Below, piece by piece: positions 8,085 through 17,692 of a stretch of 64,000 bases of DNA. The translations under genes and the position numbers were made by a program. How positions within the stretch are numbered: position 1 is the stretch's first letter; every line of letters starts with the position of its first letter. The notes below the pieces were generated by a model. The model did not search any database, was not told the origin of the DNA, and was given only the letters and a program-made list of their open reading frames with translations. Where the stretch lies: assembly GCA_963677395.2 (NCBI GenBank), contig OY781965.2, forward strand, positions 3,472,001-3,536,000, given 5' to 3'. This stretch comes from G963667975 sp963677395 (GTDB lineage Bacteria; Bacteroidota; Bacteroidia; Bacteroidales; G963667975).

Positions 8085-9398
8085 ATGCATATCAACATAC
8101 CGGATTCAACATTAAAGAGAGTGGTTATAATAGGTTGCGGATTTGCCGGGTTGGAGCTGGCAATGAAACTTCGCAAATCTAATTATCAGGTAATTATTAT
8201 CGATAAGAACAACTATCATCAGTTTCAACCTTTGTTTTACCAGGTTGCAACCGCTGGCTTAGAGCCACGGGACATCTCGTTCCCCATTCGTAAAATATTT
8301 CAGAAAGAGCACAATATATTCATCCGTATAACCGAATTACAATGGATTCATTCCGAAAAGAAAACCATTGAAACTTCAATGGGGAACCTGCATTATGATT
8401 ATCTGATTTTAGCAATGGGTGCTAATACTTCATTCTTCGGCATGAAAAACCTGCAACGCTATGCCCGTCCAATGAAAAATGTTCTGGAATCTATTGAACT
8501 TCTGAATGTTTTGCTGCACAACTTTGAAGATGCAATTGTAGAATCCGATTCGGATAAACGTCAGGGATTACTGAATCTGGTTGTTGTGGGAGGAGGCCCT
8601 ACCGGTGTGGAAATATCCGGTTCTCTGGTGGAAATGAAGAAATATGTACTTCCGAAAGATTACCCCGAACTGGACTGCAACCGAATCAGAATCATACTCA
8701 TAGAAGCCTCACCACGATTACTGAACGGGATGAGTGAAAAATCCTCAAAGGAAGCTCGCGAATATTTGATCAGAATGGGAGTAGAAGTTTTGACGGATAC
8801 TCAGGTGAAAGATTATGACGGACAAATTGTTTTTTTCAACAACCACACTCCTATCCATTCAAATACAGTTATTTGGGCAGCAGGTATTGCAGGAAATAAA
8901 GCACCAGGTTTACCCGAAAGTGTTCTCACTCGTGGCAATCGTATCCAGGTAAACAGATTTAATGCAATCGAAAAATTTGATGATATTTTTGTACTCGGCG
9001 ATCTGGCTTATATGACTGAAGAATCATTCCCGAATGGGCATCCACAGGTAGCTCAGGTTGCAATTCAGCAGGCCCGGAACCTCGCCAGAAACCTCAGGAG
9101 CGAATTACCGCAGCCACAATGGAAACCTTTCTGCTACAAAGATCTGGGATCTATGGCCACTATTGGACGGAATAAAGCTGTTGTTGATTTACCTTATGTG
9201 CATTTTAAAGGATTATTTGCATGGATGGTGTGGATGCTTATCCATCTTCGTTCTATCTTTGGGCTGAAAAACAAAATCTTTATATTTATCAACTGGGTTT
9301 GGAACTACATCACTTACGATCAATCGCTTCGTTTGATATTCCTCCCAAAACAAACTTCTCCTAAATCAAATCAAAATCAACCAATTATAGAAGAATGA
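8085..9398 (+). CDS. ndh: Type II NADH:quinone oxidoreductase
   Basis: 437 residues. An N-terminal FAD Rossmann motif GCGFAG (17-22) and a second, NAD-binding GGGPTGVEISG (169-179) give the two-dinucleotide-domain layout of NDH-2. FVLGDLAY near 305 is the second FAD contact. The C-terminus has an amphipathic/hydrophobic stretch (LFAWMVWMLIHLRSIFG, about 375-395), the usual membrane anchor. It passes electrons from NADH to quinone without pumping protons. Its stop overlaps the start of the subtilase gene (ATGA), so the two are co-translated although functionally unrelated. Confidence 0.93.
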   Translation: MHINIPDSTLKRVVIIGCGFAGLELAMKLRKSNYQVIIIDKNNYHQFQPLFYQVATAGLEPRDISFPIRKIFQKEHNIFIRITELQWIHSEKKTIETSMGNLHYDYLILAMGANTSFFGMKNLQRYARPMKNVLESIELLNVLLHNFEDAIVESDSDKRQGLLNLVVVGGGPTGVEISGSLVEMKKYVLPKDYPELDCNRIRIILIEASPRLLNGMSEKSSKEAREYLIRMGVEVLTDTQVKDYDGQIVFFNNHTPIHSNTVIWAAGIAGNKAPGLPESVLTRGNRIQVNRFNAIEKFDDIFVLGDLAYMTEESFPNGHPQVAQVAIQQARNLARNLRSELPQPQWKPFCYKDLGSMATIGRNKAVVDLPYVHFKGLFAWMVWMLIHLRSIFGLKNKIFIFINWVWNYITYDQSLRLIFLPKQTSPKSNQNQPIIEE

Positions 9399-12019
9399 GA
9401 AAATCAATTCTAAGCCTGATAATCCTGTTGTCTCTTTTGGCAACCATCACTCAGGCTCAAACGGAAAAACTTTCGATGACATTATCAAAGAAAGCTACAG
9501 ACCCAAAATTAAAGGAAGAAAAGGTGAGAGTAGATATTTTCCTTTCATACCAAACATCACTCACCGATTTAAAGCAACAGATTGAAGCACAGAAGATGAA
9601 TGTTTCAGAACGTGCTTTATTTGTGGTGAATCAATTACATCAGCAAAATACACAGCATCAGCAAAATATGCTTCGTTTTTTGGAAAAGAACAGTACTAAA
9701 ATCAAGATTATAAAATCATTATGGATTGTAAACATGGTAATTGCAGAAGTAGATTGCGATTTTATTACTGCCCTTGCACAAAATCCGGATGTAAAGCAAA
9801 TTGAAGCCAGTGAAGATCATAAAGCATCGTTTATTGCTCCCGTATCCAGAACAGAAGCAACTCCAAAACTATCTCCTGCCGGACATGAAGCAGGGCTTAC
9901 TGCAGTAAAGGCTCCTGAAATGTGGGCTATGGGTTATACGGGTCATGGACGCCGTTCGTTCAGCGTAGATACAGGTGTTTGGATCGATCACCCAGCCTTG
10001 GGAAATCGCTTTCTGGGATTTTATGTTCCACTGACACAAGCCTGGCTTCCGGCGCATAGTCAAACCCCTGTCGATCTTTCGGGAAGTCATGGAACACATA
10101 CCCTGGGAACTACTCTGGGAATGGATCCACAAACTCACGACACCGTTGGGTTAGCATTCAAAGCCTATTTTATTGCCACCGATCCAATTGTTGAAGATTT
10201 GGCCTATGCACTTTCATTAGGTGCTATTGTAGATGTTTACCAATGGGCATTAAACCCTGACAGCAATTTTACAACAACCAACGATATTCCCGATGCCATC
10301 AATAATTCATGGGGATACCACTCATATTCTGACACTTGCCTGTGCAACACACCTTACAGTCTGGCACTTGATGCTGTGGAACTTGCAGGTATTGCCAATG
10401 TATTTTCTGCCGGAAATGAAGGCCCAAATCCGGGAACAATCTCTGGTTTACAAACCATCAACACCAATCTGGTAAATGTTTTTACAGTTGGAAGCCTGGA
10501 TGCAAACAGTAGCGGGTATCCCATCAGCGATTTTTCGAGCCGTGGCCCTACCTGGTGTCCGGGAACGGGCTCGTTGAAAATAAAACCAGAGGTTTCTGCT
10601 CCCGGACAAAATGTTCGCTCTTCCATCGGACATAATGCTTATGCGTATCTTTCAGGAACATCAATGGCTGGTCCGCATGTTACAGGAGCAGTATTATTAC
10701 TGAAAGAAGCTTTTCCGCAAGCAACAGGCCATGATGTCCTGATGGCTCTTTATAACACGGCTACAGATTTAGGCGTAACTGGAGAAGACAATACATACGG
10801 AAACGGATTAATCAACACGTATGCCGCTTATCAATCTCTTGCTCAAACTTATACTCCTGCTATTCCTGCTCAAAATCATTACGACCCATTCGTGAAAGAA
10901 ATTCAAAGTCCTAACGATATTTTTGCCTGTGGACTCACTCATCAGCCAAAAGTTGTGATTTCGAATTCGGGGGATAGTACAGTTCATGGTTATACTGTTT
11001 ACTATCATTTCAATAACGAACCTGAACTTTCGTTCCATACGAGCATCAATTTAACTCCCGGCAAACTCGACACATTGAATTTACCTGCAATTACGGCTCA
11101 ACACCTGGGCAAAACTGAATTTTTTGTTCACATCAAAGCTGACTCAAATTTTGTGGATTACGATTCTATCAATAATCAGCTTGTAAAGCGTCTCGATCTC
11201 AGAAACAACTACACATTACCTTATTTTCAGGGATTTGATCAGGGAACAATCCTCAGTAATGACTGGATATTGAATAACCCTGATTTTGGTATTACCTGGG
11301 ATACAATTACAGTTCAGGGAATTAGTGGCAGCACAAAGGCGGTATATATGAAATTCAGCAACTATACTCCTATTTCGAGTCAGAAAGATGAATTACTCAG
11401 TCCACTATACAACGTTCCTGACTCAAATCAGGTTAAACTACAGTTTAGGGTTGCTTATCGCTATGCAGGACCAAGCTCTATGGCTGACACATTGAAGGTT
11501 CTGGCATCTGCAGATTGTGGCAGTTCCTTTACGGTTGTTTACGCTAAAGCCGGACAAATTTTATCAACCATTTCAACAAGTTCCGGAAGTGCTTTTTACC
11601 CGCAACAAGCATCAGATTGGAGACAGGAAAGTATTGATTTATCAGCATATAAAAATCAAAACGTCATTCTGAAATTTCAAAGCACGAATCGTCATGGGAA
11701 TAATCTTTTCCTTGACGACATTCATTTTTATGCTGGAACAAATACTGGTATTGAAAATTTAATGCAAGTTGCAAAATGGGATATTTACCCTAATCCTGCT
11801 CAGGATATCTTATATGTTCGTATCGAAAATCAGCAATCAAAAAATTCCATGTTGAATCTGTATTCTGTTGATGGTGTGAAAATCAAAAGCATTGCCGTCA
11901 ATTCATCAATTCAAAGCATTAATCTTAAAGAACTTCCAAAGGCTATTTATATGATTGAATATGTGGATGGAGCATCCAGAAGCATGAAACGCTTTATCAA
12001 AACCGGAAGCAATGATTAA
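9395..12019 (+). CDS. Secreted subtilisin-like serine protease with type IX secretion tail
   Basis: 874 residues. A signal peptide (1-21, ending TQAQ) is followed by a prodomain and an S8 catalytic domain with D192 (SVDTGV), H232 (GSHGTH), the oxyanion Asn in INNSWGYH and S423 (SGTSMAGPH). After the protease come a beta-rich region (about 500-780) and a C-terminal Por sorting domain starting near WDIYPNPAQDILYV, so export by the type IX system and surface attachment or release are expected. It overlaps ndh by 4 bp and the following cupin gene by 8 bp. Confidence 0.93.
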   Translation: MRKSILSLIILLSLLATITQAQTEKLSMTLSKKATDPKLKEEKVRVDIFLSYQTSLTDLKQQIEAQKMNVSERALFVVNQLHQQNTQHQQNMLRFLEKNSTKIKIIKSLWIVNMVIAEVDCDFITALAQNPDVKQIEASEDHKASFIAPVSRTEATPKLSPAGHEAGLTAVKAPEMWAMGYTGHGRRSFSVDTGVWIDHPALGNRFLGFYVPLTQAWLPAHSQTPVDLSGSHGTHTLGTTLGMDPQTHDTVGLAFKAYFIATDPIVEDLAYALSLGAIVDVYQWALNPDSNFTTTNDIPDAINNSWGYHSYSDTCLCNTPYSLALDAVELAGIANVFSAGNEGPNPGTISGLQTINTNLVNVFTVGSLDANSSGYPISDFSSRGPTWCPGTGSLKIKPEVSAPGQNVRSSIGHNAYAYLSGTSMAGPHVTGAVLLLKEAFPQATGHDVLMALYNTATDLGVTGEDNTYGNGLINTYAAYQSLAQTYTPAIPAQNHYDPFVKEIQSPNDIFACGLTHQPKVVISNSGDSTVHGYTVYYHFNNEPELSFHTSINLTPGKLDTLNLPAITAQHLGKTEFFVHIKADSNFVDYDSINNQLVKRLDLRNNYTLPYFQGFDQGTILSNDWILNNPDFGITWDTITVQGISGSTKAVYMKFSNYTPISSQKDELLSPLYNVPDSNQVKLQFRVAYRYAGPSSMADTLKVLASADCGSSFTVVYAKAGQILSTISTSSGSAFYPQQASDWRQESIDLSAYKNQNVILKFQSTNRHGNNLFLDDIHFYAGTNTGIENLMQVAKWDIYPNPAQDILYVRIENQQSKNSMLNLYSVDGVKIKSIAVNSSIQSINLKELPKAIYMIEYVDGASRSMKRFIKTGSND

Positions 12020-12479
12020 AATCAACGATGCATTTATTGAACCTGTTTCACTACAGGCAAAAAATGCAACACGTTTGCGTAAAAATTATAATTTCCATAA
12101 AGAAATGAGCGACACGTTGCAACGTATGCTCAATGCAATGGAACCCAATACGTATGTCTGCCCGCACAAACATGAAAATCCGCATAAACGTGAGGTATTT
12201 TTCTGTTTGCGCGGCCGCATCGCGGTATTAGAATTTAATAATGAAGGAGAAGTAACCGATTCTATAATTCTCGATCCAAAGTCAGGTACGTATGGAACCG
12301 AAATTGCCGAATGCACCTGGCATACGCTTATTGCCCTGGAACCCGGTTCAGTAGCGTATGAAGTAAAAGATGGACCCTATAACCCGATTGATGACAAGGA
12401 CTTTGCACACTGGGCTCCCCGTGAAGGAGAACCTGGCTGCCAGGAATATCTGAAATCCTTAACTGAAAAGATAAGATAA
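12012..12479 (+). CDS. WbuC-type cupin-fold protein
   Basis: 155 residues. It has the WbuC pattern: NTYVCPHKHENPHKREVFFCL with several His for metal binding, a G-x-I-x-V-L strand pair, and GTYGTEIAECTWHTLIAL as second cupin motif. WbuC-family proteins are small cupins, some encoded in O-antigen clusters; their reaction is not established. The start overlaps the subtilase stop by 8 bp, making it the last gene of the ndh-protease unit. Confidence 0.82.
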   Translation: MIKINDAFIEPVSLQAKNATRLRKNYNFHKEMSDTLQRMLNAMEPNTYVCPHKHENPHKREVFFCLRGRIAVLEFNNEGEVTDSIILDPKSGTYGTEIAECTWHTLIALEPGSVAYEVKDGPYNPIDDKDFAHWAPREGEPGCQEYLKSLTEKIR

Positions 12480-12537
12480 AAAAGGGACTGTCCAAAAAAA
12501 TAAAACTTTTTGAATAGCCCCCTGGTTTTCAATAGAC
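12480..12537. repeat. Possible remnant of a Bacteroidota intergenic repeat end
   Basis: The sequence right after the cupin stop begins AGGGACTGTCCAAAAAAA, closely resembling the outer ends of the dispersed palindromes near 35626 (GAGGCTGTCTAAAAAAG) and 51005 (GGGATTGTACAAAAAG). The rest of the palindrome is not present. Confidence 0.35.
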
Positions 12538-12759
12538 TTAGCTTTGTGGTCTGACTTGTTTTTTCTTAGAAAACAATTTCCAAAATTTAGAATAGGTAGA
12601 TGGAGATTTAAGTAGTTTATCCGAAAACAGGATATTAATACTTATTCCTAACAAAATTGAAAAACAAGTTAACGGAACAATTGAATTTGAATTAAAACTA
12701 ATTATGGTAAGGCATAAGAAGAATATGAATCCAAATAGCTTTTGAATGAATTATTTCAT
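12538..12759 (-). pseudogene. Possible remnant of a small membrane-protein gene
   Basis: A minus-strand frame of about 70 codons encodes a hydrophobic segment (FGFIFFLCLTIISFNSNS), then a second (LTCFSILLGISINILF), then a basic tail (KFWKLFSKKKQ). The only ATG in frame, at 12759, is followed after one codon by TAA. It therefore looks like a broken or start-less small gene downstream of the secreted-protein cluster. It may also be chance; the region otherwise holds nothing. Confidence 0.3.
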
Positions 12760-12834
12760 GATATTTGATTTTATGAATTACTTGAACATCACTACATGTT
12801 TTTTAAGCATAAATTATAATGAACGATTCGGGGA

Positions 12835-14361
12835 TTATCTGATCAATTGGTATTTCACACTTTGAACTAACCTGTTATCCGTGAGTTGTACAAGGTATAT
12901 TCCCACAGGTTGATTACCGAGGTTTATGTTAAAATCTGATAATGCGATTCCATCCTGTTCAAAAACCATCTTTCCATTCATATCGAAAACCCGAATCGTT
13001 TTTCGGTGGTTGTTTTCAAATGCTGAACCGGATAAACGGACAATTCCATTTCCAGGATTTGGATAAATTTTTAAATCGGAGATAGTTTGATGATTTTCAA
13101 TAACAGAAGTAAAATTACCATTTGCATCCGTTTTTATAAACAGCAAATCCCAAGGACTTCTACTACCAACAGGCATATCCCTGCGCGAAACAACCATAAA
13201 CAGACCACCGTCCTTAGTTGCTTTCATTGAAACCAACCGATATTCTGCATCACCCCCATATTGTTTACTCCATACCAGTTGCGGTGGGTTTACATCCAAA
13301 TTCCATCTGTAATAAATCAGGTAATTAGTGGAGTCTGCTTGGGGGTTGGCTACAGGATATTTTGAATTGGTTGTTGTTACGTAATAAACATTATCAGGAT
13401 TTATAAAATCAAGGCATTTTGATGCCTGTTCTCCATCATTGGTACCAGGCACTCCGAATACCTGATATCCAATAGGAGATGCATGTGAATTAAAGATTAC
13501 AAATGCAGCATCCAATTCATCGCAATTATAATTATCACATTTATAACCACCTGTCACAAACAGGGAGTCACGAAACGCATAAAAACCCCCAACCGGATAA
13601 ATTAAATCATATACAGAATTAGACTGGATACAAAAAGAATCAATGACAGTTAATGTATTAGGGTCGTACATATAATACATTTTATAATTATAACTTGTTA
13701 CGGCTATCTTCCCGTTTACAAATCCAATCCTGTTAAAGTAATCGTAATGTTTATTGGTATTTTGAGCTATTTTTTCTCCTTTTAAATTTGCTTTGGTAAA
13801 TAAGGTATTCATATTTTGAAATGGGTCTATTGACCAAATATAGACAGAGCTATCGTCGTGAGTTACGCTCATTGTTGCATACATTTTACACAAATTACTG
13901 TCAATTATACTATTCGATATCAAATTAAAGTCTTTGTTTAATGTAAGTAGATTGAGTTCAAGTGTAACAGAGTCTAGTGTTTTGCTACAATACTTATTGT
14001 CAATATATTTCACCATTACATCTGCAATAATAAAAATAGTATCATGCTTTGAAAACATATAACGTAGGTTATATGTTTTATTCGTAGGAAAAAAAGGTGA
14101 AATAGAATCCTTTTTCAGAAATAATGAATCGACAATATTTCCATTTTTAATTTTAAGTAAGTAACTTTTAAAATTACTTAAATTACCAGTAATAGTATCA
14201 GAATCATATTGCCCCATTGCAATAACCAATGAACTATCACTGAGTTCAATTACATCTCCTGCCCCACAATAGGAATTATAGTGTTTGTGAAGTGTAAAAG
14301 ATTGAGAGAAACAAGTTGATTTACTTGCTATTAATAATAAAATAATAATAACGCGTTTCAT
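12835..14361 (-). CDS. Secreted protein with type IX secretion sorting domain
   Basis: 508 residues with a signal peptide (1-19, ending TCFS). The body contains repeated beta-propeller-like strands (VVSRRDMPVGSRSPWDLLFI, LVSMKATKDGGLFMV), as in exported WD/Kelch-like proteins, and the last 80 residues are a Por sorting domain starting LKIYPNPGNGIVRLSG and ending with a basic KYQLIR. No catalytic motif is recognised. It is the last of four leftward secreted-protein genes; a perfect hairpin separates it from the gene upstream. Confidence 0.85.
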   Translation of the reverse strand: MKRVIIILLLIASKSTCFSQSFTLHKHYNSYCGAGDVIELSDSSLVIAMGQYDSDTITGNLSNFKSYLLKIKNGNIVDSLFLKKDSISPFFPTNKTYNLRYMFSKHDTIFIIADVMVKYIDNKYCSKTLDSVTLELNLLTLNKDFNLISNSIIDSNLCKMYATMSVTHDDSSVYIWSIDPFQNMNTLFTKANLKGEKIAQNTNKHYDYFNRIGFVNGKIAVTSYNYKMYYMYDPNTLTVIDSFCIQSNSVYDLIYPVGGFYAFRDSLFVTGGYKCDNYNCDELDAAFVIFNSHASPIGYQVFGVPGTNDGEQASKCLDFINPDNVYYVTTTNSKYPVANPQADSTNYLIYYRWNLDVNPPQLVWSKQYGGDAEYRLVSMKATKDGGLFMVVSRRDMPVGSRSPWDLLFIKTDANGNFTSVIENHQTISDLKIYPNPGNGIVRLSGSAFENNHRKTIRVFDMNGKMVFEQDGIALSDFNINLGNQPVGIYLVQLTDNRLVQSVKYQLIR

Positions 14362-14378
14362 GTTTTAAAAATTTTTAT

Positions 14379-14407
14379 AGAGGAATGCCTAAGAAAGGCA
14401 TTCCTCT
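14379..14407. terminator. Hairpin terminator between two secreted-protein genes
   Basis: AGAGGAATGCC (14379-14389) and GGCATTCCTCT (14397-14407) form an 11-bp perfect stem with a 7-nt loop. On the minus strand an A/T-rich run follows. It sits just after the stop of the gene at 14420 and before the ATG of the next gene at 14361. Confidence 0.75.
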
Positions 14408-14419
14408 TAGTTTTGTTAA

Positions 14420-15476
14420 TCAATATTTTGTGTAATCGTATCCTAATGGAGGGTAATTTTGATAGGTTGATATTGGCACAGTATATCTTACCCCTACAGT
14501 ATAGTATAATACATGAAATCTGGATGGCCAGTAGTCCCATATTGTACCATAAGGAGGGTATGGATATTTATTTTCGCAACATACCGGATAAAATCTGGCT
14601 GGGAACATATCGGGATTTCCTGCATTGAACCATTGATAGCATAGTTGCAATTCCCGTACATATCTTCGCAAATAATCATTCATTACCCCTGCATCTAAAT
14701 AAACATCTTGATATGTATTTTGCCTATATAATACTGCAAATGGGTCAGAAGGGGATGGGCCATGAGCACCATTGGGAGTTGATGGATAAGTCAGCCACCA
14801 CGAACCAATTCCCTGATCAACATACAAATAGCCTAATTCTCCGGCTTTGGTTTCACTATATTGATAGGGATTAAGTTTGGAAGCAATCATTTCTTCAGCA
14901 CTATTAGGCATTACAGCCGTCCCTGGTATTACAGGTCTGGATATACCACCATTAATCAACTCCGGTTCCTGCCCGTAAGAAAGTACTTTAAAGTAATTCC
15001 AGCGCGAATAAATAAGCCTGAGCGAAACAGTAGCTTTATTATCTTTGATTTCATCCACATTAATGTCGCAATAACAATATTTTCGATTGTTCACAACATG
15101 CTTTGCTGCCGGCGACAAAACATTATCATACCAATTCGAAATTTCAGACCCTTTAATTACAGGAATACCTTTTTCATTGGTTCCGGTAATGGTAAACTGG
15201 GTTTCTACGGTTGTTACTTCATCGTCATTATAATAACCTGGTTCCCGAAAATCATAATTCAACCCGTTTTCAATTTGCCAGATTGCAGTCGAAAGATCTT
15301 TATCCGGCATTGGATTTCCATTATTGCGATAGTTTTTCATTTCAGATAAAAATGACGTAAGCATACTTATTACCTGATTTTCATCACTAATTACGGGCCA
15401 ATAATTCCCATTTTGCAAATATGCAGTAATGGGAAAAAATCATGAATAGTGCAAGTAATATCCTGCTATTTTTCAT
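14420..15476 (-). pseudogene. Secreted protein gene with a frameshift in its signal peptide
   Basis: A start at 15476 shares one base with the TAA of the upstream gene (TAATG) and encodes a good signal peptide (MKNSRILLALFMIF). That frame stops soon after. The long frame (332 codons, to 14420) is open only from about 15430 and has no ATG, just TTG. Removing one base from the six-T tract (plus-strand A6 at 15434-15439) joins the two frames through MIFPITAYLQNGN. The mature part is rich in Trp, Tyr and Pro with CCENKYPYPPYG; no family is recognised. Sequencing error, true mutation or slippage-based phase variation are all possible. Confidence 0.7.
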
Positions 15477-16732
15477 TACTTTAAATTTTTCCTGATTAAA
15501 TCAAGAATTTCCTTTTTCACATATTCACCGTAACAATTCCATGATTGTATTACTTCAAATTTACTATTTAGTAGGTAAATACCTGGATAAGCAGAAAGGT
15601 GATAATCCTTTGCCGCTTGTTTGTTAAAGATAAACGGGTATTTAGGAATATTTTCACCGAGTATTTTTTTAACTTCTGCTATGCTTTTATCTTTTGGATT
15701 GATTCCTATTGCCATTACCTCTTCTGGGCTATATTTTGCATAAATTTCACTTTCAATAAATCTGGCTGCATCATAACAGGGAGGGCAGTTTGCAAACCAG
15801 AAGTCGATCAGGTAAAGCTTTGATTTCTTAGTCAGCAGGAGCAAGCTATCGCCAAATTGTGTTACTCCTTTAAAATCAGGTGCTTTTTTAAATGCTTCCT
15901 GTATAGTTTTAATTTTACCATTTATCCGCTTTTCAATCCGGTAAGTCGGATATTTTTTTATATCAAATAAATACTCCGAGTCTGGTATGGGCTTATTCGC
16001 TTCAAATCGGATATAATTACATTCAGTGTACATAAAATTTCTTTCATCTCCAAGAGTGTAATATCTTTTATATTTTTCAGGGTAATAGCTTTTAGCATTC
16101 ATCCATATTTCACATACTTCATCTTTAATCATAACAAATGAATCAGGGTAATTTTCAAGCCCCAAACCTAAATCTGAAGGATAAGAATAGATTATTTTGT
16201 AACAATCGCCACTCAGGCAGTCTGTTTCTCTGCTAACAGAATATTTTATTCGTTTATAATATTCATCTCTCTGTATATATTGTTCCTGAAACATTGAATC
16301 AAGATATCTTAATGTAGTATCGAAATAAAAAGTTCCATAATGGTTATATAATCTATCCCAATAATCATAGAGATCGGTTTTTGATAATGAATCAATCTCA
16401 ATCTCTTTAGTATGGTTTTTTATTTTTGTAATTTGATTACCAGTTACAATTTCATAAATTTGATAGGTTGTATCCTGATTATAGATAAATGAATATTTAT
16501 GTTTAACTGGCAATGGTTTTATCTTTGTATTCTGTTTAAAAACAAAACTCCCATAAATTTTTGCATGAGTTGTGTCATAATTATTGATATAGGTATAGTT
16601 CAATTTGCAAGTTAATGTTTTTAAGTTTTGTAACTGCTGACTCATCTTTTTAATCAATTCATGGGCATCTTGGGCTTTACCATAATACATACTTAATATT
16701 AATAAAAAGAGTATGCTTGTTAATTTTTTCAT
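15476..16732 (-). CDS. Secreted thioredoxin-fold protein (TlpA/ResA-like)
   Basis: 418 residues with a signal peptide (1-21, ending GKAQ). Residues 25-270 form an outer beta-rich domain resembling lipoprotein-carrier-like proteins. The C-terminal 120 residues are a thioredoxin fold with the active site CPPC at 316-319 (FWFANCPPCY) and a cis-Pro segment SAYPGIYLL. It probably reduces or isomerises disulfides in the periplasm. It is coupled to the downstream gene by a one-base stop/start overlap. The upstream lipoprotein is very Cys-rich, a possible substrate by context only. Confidence 0.85.
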   Translation of the reverse strand: MKKLTSILFLLILSMYYGKAQDAHELIKKMSQQLQNLKTLTCKLNYTYINNYDTTHAKIYGSFVFKQNTKIKPLPVKHKYSFIYNQDTTYQIYEIVTGNQITKIKNHTKEIEIDSLSKTDLYDYWDRLYNHYGTFYFDTTLRYLDSMFQEQYIQRDEYYKRIKYSVSRETDCLSGDCYKIIYSYPSDLGLGLENYPDSFVMIKDEVCEIWMNAKSYYPEKYKRYYTLGDERNFMYTECNYIRFEANKPIPDSEYLFDIKKYPTYRIEKRINGKIKTIQEAFKKAPDFKGVTQFGDSLLLLTKKSKLYLIDFWFANCPPCYDAARFIESEIYAKYSPEEVMAIGINPKDKSIAEVKKILGENIPKYPFIFNKQAAKDYHLSAYPGIYLLNSKFEVIQSWNCYGEYVKKEILDLIRKNLK

Positions 16733-16748
16733 AATTTATCTATATTAG

Positions 16749-16780
16749 AAAATGCCTGATATAATTATATCAGGCATTTT
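16749..16780. terminator. Perfect palindrome terminator
   Basis: AAAATGCCTGATATAA is followed directly by its reverse complement, a 32-nt perfect palindrome ending in TTTT on either strand. It separates the Cys-rich lipoprotein gene (stop at 16789) from the thioredoxin-fold gene (start at 16732). Confidence 0.75.
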
Positions 16781-16788
16781 CAATGTTA

Positions 16789-17529
16789 TTAAATTTTATC
16801 TACCATTTTAAAATTCTTGGCTTTAACTGTAATCAAACCGTGAACAAAAATATTTTTTGTATTTTCAGTTTTGCCTCCTTTTCCACTAGTTGGCATTATA
16901 TAATCATTAGATTCCAGATAGCATTTGTAATCAACTTTACAATCACATGTATTACAATCATACTTAGTTTTATCACTAAGCCTACGTTCAACTTTACAGC
17001 TTCCTGTTCCAGCAATGTTTGTATTTGATATTAATTTACAACCACAAGAATATATAGTTTTCCCATTATTCCCAAGTTGTCTAGGAACACCATTTTCACA
17101 TGGCTGATTTTCTTTACCTGATTTATAATCACTAAAGCCTATGGGTATTTCGCATATAGTATTTTCTGTATATTTATATTCAACCCATTGTCCGTTGTAG
17201 TAAATATCTTCTACAGGTATTCCCATAAAAGTTAAATATGGTTTAATTGATTCTCCATCAGGAACATCTGTTGTTTTGATTTTTGTTTCTGCAATTAAGA
17301 GTGTTTCGTCTTCAAGTAATTTTATGGAGGTTTCATACGTTAAATCGGGGTTATTACTAATGGTGTAAAATTTATACACGATACCCGGTTTTAGTTCGTT
17401 TCCGTCACTTTTAGAGCCTCCATTACTGGAAACTCCTTGTTTTTCGTTCAAATTCTGAACAGTTTTATCATCCTGGCAGCTAAATAATGCCAGGGTTGCC
17501 ATTGCTAATATAATTATTTTTGTTTTCAT
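16789..17529 (-). CDS. Cysteine-rich lipoprotein of unknown function
   Basis: 246 residues. The lipobox LALFSC places the lipidated Cys at 18. The mature protein has a central extracellular beta-like region and about ten Cys in residues 120-210 (SCGCKLISN, CNTCDCKVDYKC), suggesting several disulfides. No family is recognised. It is the first gene of the leftward secreted cluster, followed by a palindromic terminator. Its 5' side is the structured, gene-poor region at 17530-18600. Confidence 0.75.
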   Translation of the reverse strand: MKTKIIILAMATLALFSCQDDKTVQNLNEKQGVSSNGGSKSDGNELKPGIVYKFYTISNNPDLTYETSIKLLEDETLLIAETKIKTTDVPDGESIKPYLTFMGIPVEDIYYNGQWVEYKYTENTICEIPIGFSDYKSGKENQPCENGVPRQLGNNGKTIYSCGCKLISNTNIAGTGSCKVERRLSDKTKYDCNTCDCKVDYKCYLESNDYIMPTSGKGGKTENTKNIFVHGLITVKAKNFKMVDKI

Positions 17530-17605
17530 TGTAAATAATATTTGTACTATGTAATTATTTCTACTTACGCGGTCAAACTCTTGTAGTAGCTTGCCGCAAA
17601 AATCA

Positions 17606-17642
17606 TCACTTAAAATTTTGTTTTCACCGGAATTTTAAGTGA
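17606..17642. other. Perfect 12-bp stem-loop
   Basis: TCACTTAAAATT (17606-17617) pairs with AATTTTAAGTGA (17631-17642) around a 13-nt loop. It is 77 bp upstream of the Cys-rich lipoprotein start and 50 bp upstream of the candidate sRNA promoter. It could be a leader structure or a terminator; nothing decides between them. Confidence 0.45.
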
Positions 17643-17692
17643 CTAAAGAAATCCTCATTTATTATAAGGTAGCAGGTTATACAAAATTCACG

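Noticed and set aside
12480..12834. Full copy of the dispersed palindrome
   Set aside because: Only the outer end motif is present; the TTCCCGACTTTC stem and the loop are missing.
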